Below, piece by piece: positions 23,613 through 34,245 of a stretch of DNA of 64,000 nucleotides. The number at the start of each line of letters is the position of its first letter. Position 1 is the first letter of the stretch. A model generated the notes under the pieces. That model saw nothing but the letters and a program-made list of their open reading frames with translations, ran no database searches and was not told the origin of the DNA. The translations under genes and the position numbers were made by a program. Source of the DNA: Chelonoidis abingdonii (taxonomy: Eukaryota; Chordata; Testudines; Testudinidae); NCBI RefSeq assembly GCF_003597395.2, contig NC_133778.1, positions 17,799,535 to 17,863,534 of the forward strand, written 5' to 3'.

Positions 23613-25446
23613 AATTGGAGGGCTGGCTAGGTGAGTAGGTACCACTCCTGTATGTGTTCCATATGAAGCTGCAGTCAGTTTAATGAGATAGCTAATTGAC
23701 GAGTGCTACTTCCTTCACTTGTCCATTAGGATAAGTATAGCACATGGATATCTTCCCCATCAAAGACAAGAAAATGCATTAATTTTGGACTTCTTAGAGC
23801 TGCTAATAAATCTGACACTGTCTGGCAGTTTTCTTCATTTCCTACCATTTGACAGATACTGTGATCACAAGTTACAGAGAATGTATTTTCCTCTGTGAAA
23901 TTATCATTCCAGTAAAACTAGCCAGAATGAAACATTATCAAGGTACAGAAGCAGGGTATCATTTTATTTTATTTTTAACTTTAGGAAGTGACTCTGCAAA
24001 TGTCTGTTGGTGGGAGCACAATATAAATTCATAACCCTGCACTATGTTGTATATATGAATTTATTATAACAAATAAACATACCAGGTGCTTGTTTTTGCA
24101 GCAAAGTTAGTATTCCTCTCACAAACAGCCAGCCTGCTTTTAGACAGACCCCTTACTGTAAATCCTTGCGACAACTTCCCCCCCCCGCCCCAACTGACAT
24201 TTGTGTGGAATCAAGCAAAATCTTCCTCGTAATTTTTCATTACTAATGGCTTCTTTTTGGTATGTGCGTTTGAGAGGAGGGAAGGCAAAGGGCAGGAAAA
24301 TCAGTTTTAAGTGCTCTGCAAATGATCTTCCTGAATCTGGGCCTCATAAATCCTATCAAATGTTATATTTCATCAATAGGCTGGAAAAGCTTTTTTCTCT
24401 GCAGTGATGAAGCCCAGCTTTAAAATTTATGGTTTCATTTTAGAAATGGACTATAAAAAGAGGCTGAGTTAGCTGTCTATCAACTGAACCTGAAACTAGC
24501 AAGTAAGGTGTGGGCTTTCAAAATGTTTATATATATAATTGAGTGTATATCTATTTGTGTGTGTGTGCATGCATATACACACACCGTTTTAACAGAAACA
24601 GCTCTTAAAAATGCAAAAAGGTTTGATGATGATGATGACAGATTGATGTTGCGTTGTCATAAGAATATCCATACTTGAGTGTAACATTCCTTTTTTCATT
24701 AACTGATAAGAATATTATTCTTCCTAAAATCCCTCCATTCAAACTAATAATTCCACTAAAGGAAATATCACATTAACATGATAAAAAATTTATCTGACAC
24801 AGTTTGACAAGCGATGGGTCACTGTGATTTGCCTTATGAATTTATATTTGGAGGGGTTCTAGCTATCTACATCCCAGAGTTGCTTCGTCAATCAGATACC
24901 ACGATGATGGGGATGATATAAGAATCCAAGTGGAATAGGAAAAAAAAAGTCTGGATTAATTCTTATGCAGGATTATCACCACACATTACCATGATCTTTG
25001 CTGCTCAGATCAATCTGAAATGTAAGTATTGGTGGTGCCACAAAGCCTAGCAGTCTCATTGTTTATTATACCATGATGGAAACCTTAGCCTTTGGGAACA
25101 TAGCTGAAGCTGAATAGTGAATGTTAAAGAAGAGTTATGCAGTGTTGAAGTTACATTTATTCCAAGCAAAGAATCAGAAAACAAAGCAATCTCTTCTTCT
25201 CTTGCTGCTGAGCTAATACACACAAAATTAAACACTGAAAACTAAATTTGGATAATGTTAGCATTACTGGGGACACGCACTCCAAGGTAATTTCTGAAAT
25301 AAGCACTTAAAACAAGCAGCTGATATTGCTCATTTATGGTCAGTAATGGGATATGCCACCAGTGGCAATGGACAATCACTTCTCCAGTGTTAGCAGGCAA
25401 TGTAGCATATACAGAGCCATATCATCCTCCAGCATTGTGAAGTCCT
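23613..25446. other. Intronic stretch, no gene seen
   Basis: Contains a C-run near 24178-24187, a short TG/TA microsatellite at about 24528-24583 and 'gatgatgatgatgac' near 24627. No exon or RNA gene is recognised. Confidence 0.5.
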
Positions 25447-25454
25447 CTTATAGA

Positions 25455-26108
25455 TAGGGCCCTACCAAGTTCATGGTCCATTTTAGTCAATTTCACAGTC
25501 AGGTTTTTTTATAATCGTAAATTTCATGATTTCAGCTATTTAAATCTGAAATTTCACAGTGTTGTAATTGTAGGGGGTCCTGACCCAAAAAAGGAGTAGT
25601 GTGCGTGTGGGTGGTTATTGTAGGAGGGTTTACGGTACTGCTACCTTTACTTCTGTGCTCCTGCTGGTGGTGGTGCTGCCTTCAGAACTGAGCAGCTGGA
25701 GAGCAGTGGCTGCTGGCCGGGAGCCCAGCTCTGAAGGCAGAGCCATCACCAGTAGCAATGCAGAAGTAAGGATGGCATGGTATGGTATTACCACCCTTTC
25801 TTCTGCACTCTGCCTGCAGAGCTGGACCCTCAGTCAGCAGCCAATGTTCTCAGGCCACCCAGCTCTGAAGGCAGCAGTGCAGAAGTAAGGGTGGCAATTC
25901 CACGACCCCCCTAAAATAACCTTGCAACCACCCAAGCAACTCCCTTTTGGATCAGGACCCCCCAGTTTGAGAAACGCTTGGTCTCCCCTGTGAAATTGGT
26001 ATAGTATAGGATAAAAGCACACAAAAGACCAAATTTCATGGGGGGCGGGAGACCAGATTTCACAGTTTGTGACACGTTTTTTATGGCTGTGAATTTGGTA
26101 GGGCCCCA
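25455..26108. mobile_element. 654-bp hAT-type nonautonomous transposon
   Basis: Left end 'tagggccctaccaagttcat' and right end 'gtgaatttggtagggcccca' are inverted repeats. Perfect 8-bp target duplications 'cttataga' flank it at 25447-25454 and 26109-26116. Further in, 'aaatttcacagt' and 'agatttcacagttt' are subterminal inverted motifs. The interior holds two GC-richer blocks related to each other around 'agctctgaaggcag' (about 25730 and 25861). Open frames inside have no transposase similarity, so it would need a transposase supplied from elsewhere. Confidence 0.9.
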
Positions 26109-26384
26109 CTTATAGAGCTTAATAAAGGGTTAAGGGCCATATTGTGCCTCCATTTTACTGTGAAGCAGTTGATTGCAGTGGGGTTGCAAGGAGCATACAC
26201 CAGGGCAGAATGTAGCCCTTAAAGATTTAGACACACTTTGGGTTGCGTTAAGGATGCCATGCCATGCTTATTGTTGGGAATGGCCTTTCTTTTATCATTA
26301 CATATAGCCCTCAGTATGAAGTTTTGTATTTACATTTATATTTGTTTCAGTACTAAGTTTTTAGTGAAAGTAACTTGGTATTGG

Positions 26385-26490
26385 GGAAGGGACTGTCTTT
26401 TCATTCTGTTTGCACAGCACCCTGCACAATGGGGTTCAGGTCTATGACTAGGGCTCCTAGGGATTACAGTGATACAAACAATAAATAATA
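26385..26490 (+). mobile_element. L2-like LINE 3' tail with AAT microsatellite
   Basis: 'tttgcacagcaccctgcaca', then 'gactagggctcctaggg', ending in '(aataat)n' at 26477-26494. This is the standard design of a reptile L2-like 3' end. Confidence 0.6.
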
Positions 26491-27504
26491 ATAATATGAA
26501 ACACAGTATATTGAAATGCAATAGGTGATACCCTAACATGTACCAATGAATAATGCTGCAGCCTCTTCCATTTGAATGGGATTTCTTGTTACTGGAAGAC
26601 ATCTTTAAGAGGTCTTAACCAGAAGATTCTCTTGGCACGTCTGTTGAATGGTACATTTCCTTACTGCAGTGATGGATATTGGCACTGTTCGATAAGCACA
26701 GAAGTTGCTGTGAAAATCCAGAGGTTGAAATATAATTATAATTTAAAAAATATTTTCAGATGCCAATAGAGTGATCCAATTTAACATTAATACTCATGAA
26801 TGTTTAAAAAACAATGTTTAACAGTGTCTTAGGAAGCTACAAAGTTATTAAAGGGCTCTGACGGGGAAGAGTAATAATTTTGGAAGTGCAAGAGATATAC
26901 ACTCGCTTTCTCTCTTTCCCTCATAGTATTTTATATTTGTTTCTGTTCCAAGATTTCACTTTAATCATGTAATTCAGGTCTTCCAGACTGCTCATGCAAT
27001 TTTCAATACCTGAATTAACTTTTCTTTAGGCTAAACTCCCTGTCTGTCAACGACAAGAAGTGCACCACACACACTTTCTCACTCATTTCAGTCCTCTTTC
27101 TTCTTAATTTCTCTCCTGTTTCCTATTTCTGCACCTGTTTTTCTACAATTTCTCTCAAACGTCACTGCCCCCTTTCCATTCTCTTCCTCCACACTCATTC
27201 TCTCCAGCCCTATCTTCTCTTTTCGGTTTGATCAAGTAAAACTAGCCCTTGTTTATGTTGGGAAATGTGTAGTTCAAGGGTGATAAGATATACATAACCT
27301 TTCCCCTCTTGGACATGAGTTTGAATCTGGCTTTGATCAATTGTGACCAAAATTCATCACCATCAGATGATTTTTCAGCGTCATTTATGTGAAATGCATT
27401 GTGGGTCTTACTCCAGCATACCTGCCTAATCACAGGCTTTTGGCAATTTCTCTGGCTGTGAAACTGCCTGCAAAATCTTAGGGTTTTCAGTAGTACAAAA
27501 CATA

Positions 27505-27660
27505 AGAGAGACTATTATTATTGGCACTGCAGTTGCGCCTAAGAGCCCCAGTCATGGACAAAGCCCCATTGTGGCATGTGCTATACAAACACAGAACAAA
27601 AAGGCAGTCCCTGCCCCAAAGAGTTTACAATCTAAGTATGACATACGAAGCATCCAACAG
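27505..27660 (-). mobile_element. L2-like LINE 3' tail, antisense
   Basis: Starts at '(tatt)n', followed by 'cctaagagccccagtcatgg', 'ggcatgtgctatacaaacac' and 'gagtttacaatctaagta'. It reads as the reverse complement of the element at 26385-26490, extended 5'. Confidence 0.6.
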
Positions 27661-30600
27661 CTGATGTGGGAGTAGACACATACAACAGGCAGATGGGGCG
27701 GTGGGAGGACACAAGGTAGCAGTATGTGTGACAGTGATGCTGAATATATTGAAAACAAAGAGATGTGTGTCTTGCCTAGGCAGGCTGCAAAGAAGACAGT
27801 CCATGAGCCTGAGACCCCCTGTTGTCTGGATTCTTTTAAAAGTCTACTGTATAATATTTGCCTGATTTTTTTTTTTAATGACTTGATATATTTTCTCGGC
27901 AAACTGGAAAAAGCAACGTTGGTGGAAGGGAAATGTGTAAGGGTGAGCCAAGAGTAAAGTCACGGAAATTTCAGTTTCCCAGTGTAGGTAGTAATGATGG
28001 ACAGATGCCCATATCACAACTGGCAATCTCAGCAGAAAAATCAAGGACCAAATAAGCATACAAATGGATCAGAGCTTCCAACCCCAGAGTATCACCCATC
28101 AAGGATGTTCCTGCAGGGATGGTATGATGCACTTTGGCAGATTGGATGGAGGGAATTTGCACTGCAGTCCGTACAGTATCTGTTCAGTGGACAGAGAATG
28201 TGATTATTTAGTGCTGTGTATCCAGCATCCCTCACAATCACTAATTGTAGGGAAGAAATAAAGCTGGGTCATTAAAAAACTGTACATCCAGACTGAAAAA
28301 AAAATTGATATGAAGTTTCCATCTGATGCATTTTGTAATGACCAGTGGTTCTAAACCCCAAAGGAGGTAGATTATTACTGTCTAAAGCACAATCACCTTA
28401 AAATTTCTCATTTCCCTTGAAACTCATTTGTCAATAATCAAATGGATTTTTGATCTTATTAATATGCAAAATTACCCTTCCTTTTCTTTCCATCTGATAC
28501 ACTGCTCCCTATGGAATAGTCATTAAGGCTGCTCCACGAATTAACTCCATTTATAGGCAAAAGCAAGAACAGAGATACACCCTCACCGCCTTACCCCTCT
28601 CCAATGGAGAGCCCGTGACATATTGAATATACACTTCTTGAACATACCCTGAATCTTCAGGCACGCAGTCTGGAATTCAGAATCTGAGCTTGGTCCTGGG
28701 TTTCCTGTTTGGCTGCAAAATGTGCTTTCCCTAATCCCTCAGGCTGCTTTGCACTGTCAGTTTTGTTTTCTATTCCAGATTTCTGCTATATCTTTTTTAT
28801 CAATATAGGAAACAAAACAAAACAACTGACATGAAGGAGACAGCCACAGAATTCACACTCATAAAGAAAACATAGGACTATATGTCCACATTTGCATTGG
28901 AATATTGTGACCATCTGTAAAATATTGACCTGATCCTGTGCCCGCTAAAGACAATGGCAAAGGTTCCATTGACATCAGGGCCTATGAGAATTGTGCCAAT
29001 AGTTTACCACTATGAACAGAACATTACAAAATAGTTCAGTACTGCCCATGGTAGTCATGGAGACAATGATAAAGTGCCTATGGCTCACTCATCACACTAA
29101 CTAAATCCTCCACCCTTAAATCCTATGGCAGAATCAGTCAATTCTTTGTCCTTCAGAGAAAAATAAAATAAATGGTGCTATATTACTGCAGTTCAGCTGA
29201 GCATTCCAACAACATATACTCATGTGGGTGCAATCTGGACCCGTGGGCAAATTTCCTTTAAGAAAACAGATCATATTCCAGTGGTTTGCAAGTGGTATAA
29301 AAATAGAATCCTTGCAGAACGATATTTCAACTTTTCATTATCCCAAAGAATGTATAAGCTTATTCAGGTATTTCATAGCTGTGATGTTCCAGAGGATGGT
29401 GGTCTGCATCAGAACAGCAGTTGTGAAATTAGCTTCCTAGATTTCTTATCTGCATCTCTTCATTGCTTCTTGGCAGGAATATATGCTTAGATGGTAGATT
29501 TTATAATTCAGATATGCGCTCAATGTACTTTCTTAGGAATTCTTAAAAATCTGTAACAAGATTATGGGTGACATACTGGTCCTGTGGAAGTCAATGACAA
29601 TGACAGTAGCTGAGCTCTCACTGCATTGCTAGCTGGAGCATCAGCAGACGGATCAGTAGCTCGAGTTGAAAGCACCACTTGTGCTAGAGTACGGGAGTCA
29701 GGTTAGTGGCAACACTTGAGATACACTTCAAGCTAACACTGCAGTGAAGACAAGCCCTGAGATTCACAATGAACTGTGTGTCTGGAATAGAACAAACCCA
29801 AATCAACTCTTCCCTTGTTTCTTATGCTGTCAGTCATTTTCCAAAAGATCAGCAACAAGTTATCTCAGTCTGCTATTGCAGGAAAGATTACATAAAGAGA
29901 TGAATTTCATAGCATGCTTAATATGCAGACTCATCCTGATCTCCAGTTGTGGGTACCTCCATAGCCAAGGAGGGTCTTTTGTCTAGAATGCTCTTGGATA
30001 ACTCGGTTGGAGATTGTCATCTTGTTTAATCATAGCTGCTATGAAGGTGCACACAGAGGGACAGAGACACGCACACAGGTGGTCTCTGAGCCAGCATGGA
30101 CCTAGCCCATCAAAGGATTTAAAGATCAGGACTGACACACTGGAACAGATCCAGAAATGTATGGATAGCCAGTGTAAGACACAGTGAACCAGTCATACAT
30201 GCTTCCTTCACTTGGCTGTTGTCTAAAGCCTGTCATACACCACCACAATCCCTCAAACCCAGATTAATGCTGTGCACAGACTACACTCTTACTCCTATGA
30301 AACTGAGCATTTTCATCTAGACTATGGATTGTCTCAGAGATCAGTTTAGAGGAGGCAAAGCCCATAAATGATGGATTGGAACAGAAGTCAGGAGACAGAA
30401 AAATTATATTTACCTACCTCAAAAGGGAGTTGAGTGACTACTGTAACATCTGTTAATCGTGTTCAGATCCTAAAATGGCAAAATCTCTCTACAGAAGTAC
30501 AAAGTACTATTCATTATTATTACGTCTCATGAAAGGGAAACAATTCACAAAGAGGGATGCATACGAAATCAAACATACTCTGCCCAAGGTTTTTTTTGTT

Positions 30601-32340
30601 TTTTTTTTTAAACTTTCTTATTTTTGATTAGTGCATTCCTCACGCTGACATCCTCCAATGCATAACATACTGTTCATACTGTAAATCACTGCCAAGGAAA
30701 AATATTTTACTGAATAAAGGACCTATTAATCTATTCACACTTAACTAGATTTTCTTACTCTCCATCGCTTTTGTAATACACTTTAAAAACATTTGTCCCT
30801 AAGGAGTCGATGAGTGCGACACCGGAGGATACTAGCATCTACAACAGTAATGGAGAATCCAATACACACAGGTTCTTGTTTCACAGAGCTGTGCAACCAT
30901 TTCCCCTCTTACACATAACTGTGCATATCAGTGTGTTAGTGATGCTTTTGCAAAGAGGGTTTGACAACAATAGAGAGTCCCCTGCCTGCTAAACAAGAAG
31001 TGACAATTCTATTTGAAAGCTGTCCCTGGATGTGTTTTATGTGCAGAAATTATCTGTGACAGTTCAGATCAAAACAGACTTTTCATTTCACATAGGAGGT
31101 AGATGGACGATAGAGCAGGTTACTTTAAATGCTATAGTCTAGTCCAATTAATGTTGCAGCCAATTTGTTATGAATTTGCTCTGTATTACTAGTTCTAAAC
31201 TTTGAAAACAATGTAAAACTCATTTTTCCCAATAGCATGACTTTAAAAGAACAGGTCAAAAGGTAAAAAATACAGTTAACAAAAAACAGCCCTGCAGGAA
31301 TATGGCAAAAAACAAAAAAAAAAGCTCAGGTTACAGTAATTTGGCTGTGAAACTAATGAGTATAAAATGGAAAATAAAACATCATTTCATCGTTCTTTAC
31401 AAGGAGATCCCAGGGACTAGGGGTGAAATGCTGATCCTTCCATCGTAATCAACAGGAGTTTTGTCATTTACTTCAATGAGGTCAGGATTTTATTTTAGGA
31501 TTCAGCCTTCATAACAGACAATGAGAGTCCATAGGCAGCAATTATTTGCATTTCAGGCTGTACAAAGGAAACCAACAACATCTGGACTAGATAAAGGTAA
31601 CACAGACATAATTTGCAATTTTTTCAAATGTCAGGTTTAATGGATCATTTTTGCCTCTGATATTGGATACAAATTTCTGTGTATTCTGGAAAATCAGACC
31701 TGCTGATTTTCAAAGATACACGTCTTTAAGCACCAGCATGCTATCTTAGCTGAAATAAGAGAACAGAGAATGAAATCAATAATGATTTCACACGTTACTG
31801 TATGCAGTTATGTAGTCTGGTAATTCCTTTTACCATACCTTATACTGCTGTGAATACATGTTTACTGTCTATAATATTTATTAACTAAATTTCTAAAGAT
31901 GCCTACCTGCATTCTGACACTGGATTATCACATTTTTTCCCATGTATTCATATATATTACATTTAAATCAACAGGTTGATTTTCTGAGCATTTTAAAGAA
32001 CTACTCTATTAAAGCAAATTATACCAGTCCAGATTCACTACTGCATTACTCCAGTTTTACACCAGTGCATATTGCTGAATCAGGCTCACTATCGTCTTCT
32101 TATTTACCTGGCAGAGTTGGTGGGGAAATTAATATTTTGTACATTGCTTTTAAGATGTAAAGTGCTACATAAACTCTAAATACTAGAATCAAATAAGCAG
32201 AGAAACAACAAGTGAGTTAGGTCACCACAAACAAGTGCCAACAAACCTTGTGTCATGTATTTTGTTATGTTACACTTCACAGAAAATGTATTCTGAATTT
32301 TTTTTAATAAAAACATTTTTCCTTGGCACTATTTACATCA
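27661..32340. other. Intronic stretch, no gene seen
   Basis: 4.7 kb with only chance open frames (the longest, 116 codons minus at 27552-27902, begins in the L2 tail and has no domain). About 30090-30180 ('ccatcaaaggatttaaagat', 'gatagccagtgtaag') reads like an old dispersed repeat but is unnamed. T-run at 30590-30611. Confidence 0.5.
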
Positions 32341-32350
32341 TTTTGTATGT

Positions 32351-32563
32351 TTATCTGGGATTGTGTTTTCCAATGCGCTTTACTTTGCATTTATCAAGAC
32401 TGAATTTCATCTGCCATTTTGTTGCCCATTCACCCAGTTTTGCAAGACCCCTTTGCAACTTTTTGCAGTCTGCTTTGGACTTAACTATCTTGACTAATTT
32501 TGTATTGTCTCCAAATTTTGTCACTTCACTGCTGATCCCTTTTTCCAGATCATTTCTGAACAT
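32351..32563 (-). pseudogene. CR1 reverse transcriptase fragment (palm region)
   Basis: A 70-codon open remnant reads 'NDLEKGISSEVTKFGDNTKL', then 'LGEWATKWQMKFSLDKCKV'. In CR1 reverse transcriptases the corresponding segment carries the metal-binding A-D-D motif; here it is G-D-N, so the catalytic site is lost. The upstream RT domains are not contiguous. Dead copy. Confidence 0.85.
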
Positions 32564-33177
32564 ATGAATGGCACTGGTCCCAGGACAGACCCCTGGGGGA
32601 TACCACTATTTACTTCTTTCCATTCTGAAAACTAGCCATTTATTCCTACCTTTTGTTTCCTATCTTTTAACCAGTTATTGATTCATGAGCGAACCTTCCC
32701 TCTTATTTTGCTTAAGTGTCTTCCGTGAGGGATCTTGTTAAGAGCTCTCTGAAAGTCTAAGGACACTACATCCTCTGGATCACTCTTATCCACATTAGCT
32801 GACCTCCTCAAAGTATTCTAATAAATTGGTGAGGCATGGTTTCCCTTTACAAAAGCCATGTTAACTGTTCCTCAACAAATCGCGTTCATCTACGTGGGCA
32901 CACCATGGATTTGTATAGTGTCATTATGATATTTTCTGTCTTATTTTCTATCCCTTTCCTAATAGTTCCTAATATTCTGTTAGCCTTTTTGATTGCCGCT
33001 GTGCTCTGAGCAGAATTTTTCAGAGAACTTAGCCAGGGTGATTCCAAGATCCCTTTCTTGGGTGGTAACAGCTTATTTAGAACCTATCACTGTATCTGGA
33101 TAGTCGGATTATTTTATCCAGCATGCATTACTTTGCACTTATCAGTGTTGCATTTCATCTGCCATTTTGCTGCCCAG

Positions 33178-33444
33178 TCACCCAGAGGCTGATTTCAATG
33201 ATAAGTTACATACTACAGGTAGCAGCTTTGCAATTTCATATTTGAGTATCATCTGAACTCTTGGGTGAATACTATCTGCTTCTGGTGGCTGATTACTGTT
33301 TAATTTATCGATTTGTTCGAAAACTTCTTCTACTGACACATTAATTTGGGACAGTACCTCAGAACTGTCACCCAAAAAGAATAAGTCTGATGGGGATATC
33401 TCCCCTGCATCCTTTGCAGTGAAGACTAATGCAAAACAATTCAT
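33178..33444 (-). pseudogene. CR1 ORF2 fragment between endonuclease and RT
   Basis: An 88-codon remnant with 'EVLSQINVSVEEVFEQIDKL' and 'ADSIHPRVQMILKYEIAKLL' matches the linker and N-terminal RT region of CR1 ORF2, where the usual text is of the form 'PGPDGIHPRVL'. The frame stops where the sequence jumps to the second CR1 segment at 33180. Nonfunctional. Confidence 0.85.
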
Positions 33445-33588
33445 TTAGCTTCTCTACAATTACCTTGTTTTCCTTGAGTGCTCCTTTAACAATTTTGTCA
33501 TCTAGTGGCCCAGCTAGATTCCTGCTTCTGATATACTTAAAAAAAAGTTATTATTAGTTTTTGAGTCTTTGGCAAGTTGCTTCTCTGA

Positions 33589-34034
33589 GGGCTAGTCTAC
33601 ACTGGCAGAGCTTTAACGTGCCTTGTGTGGTCGCAGCGCTCTAAAAAAAAAAAACAACACACCTCATGAGCACTGGTCAGGGCCAGCTCCAGGCACCAGC
33701 GCAGCAAGCAGGCTCTTGGGGCGGCCAAGGGGAAGGGCTGGCACATCCGGGTTTGTCAGTGGTGGGTCCCTCTCGGAGGGAAGGACCTGCCCCCGAAGTG
33801 CCGCCAAGGAAGAAAGTGGCGCAGTGGAGCTGCCACCAAAGTTCCACCGATCATGATCACGGCTTCCCCCCACCCCGCTTGGGGTGGCAAAAACCCTGGA
33901 GCCAGCCCTGGCGCTGGTGCACTGTCTACACTGGCATTTTACAGCGCTGAAACTTGCAGCACTCAGGGGTGTGTTTTTTCATGCCCCGGAGCCAGAAAGT
34001 TGCAGCACTGTTAATTGCTAATGTAGACAAGCCC
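33589..34034. mobile_element. Harbinger-type MITE inside CR1
   Basis: Left end 'gggctagtctacactggca' and right end 'aatgtagacaagccc' are inverted repeats of the common reptile Harbinger MITE kind. Internal inverted blocks include 'tgtctacactggcattttac' near 33922. The flanking trinucleotides are TGA on the left and TAA on the right, consistent with a decayed 3-bp target duplication. A hAT MITE is nested at 33678-33910. Confidence 0.75.
33678..33910. mobile_element. hAT-type MITE nested in the Harbinger MITE
   Basis: Left end 'cagggccagctccagg' and right end 'cctggagccagccctg' are near-perfect inverted repeats. The 8-bp flanks 'gcactggt' (33670-33677) and 'gcgctggt' (33911-33918) match at 7 of 8 positions. 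The GC-rich interior produces three overlapping long open frames that are composition artefacts. Confidence 0.88.
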
Positions 34035-34245
34035 TAACTCTTTTCAATTTACTTGCCAGGTTTGCGCTCCTTCCTATTTTCCTCAATAGATCTGGTTTCC
34101 AAATTTTGAAGGATGCCTTTTTGCTTCTAATGACCTCCGTTATTGTTCTGTTTTGCCACTGTGGTATTCTTTTGGTCCTCCTACGTCTTTTTGATTTGGG
34201 ATATATATTTAGTCTGAGTTCTATTATGAGCTTCTATATTATAAC

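Larger units (their letters stand above)
32345..34245 (-). mobile_element. CR1 LINE ORF2 region, antisense, rearranged and hosting nested elements
   Basis: Antisense CR1 text runs from 'actttgcatttatcaagact' (32381) to about 34245. It includes two frames with clear reverse-transcriptase-region similarity (32351-32563 and 33178-33444). Between them, about 32905-33180 repeats the 3'-UTR-type segment: 'catttcatctgccattttg' occurs at both 32407 and 33150. So a second CR1 3' end has inserted, or an internal duplication has occurred. From 33589 to 34034 the LINE is split by a Harbinger MITE, and it resumes at 'aactcttttcaatttac'. Confidence 0.85.

Noticed and set aside
27552..27902. 116-codon minus frame with a hydrophobic C-terminus
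   Set aside because: Its C-terminal part is the L2-like repeat tail. No start context or homology.
29550..29620. Reptile-type 'gtcaatgacaatgac' word near other 'gacttcaatgg'-like words
   Set aside because: Too short to assign to the palindromic repeat families described.
33623..33950. Three overlapping GC-rich frames (77, 69 and 94 codons)
   Set aside because: They lie in the nested hAT/Harbinger MITEs; openness comes from GC content.
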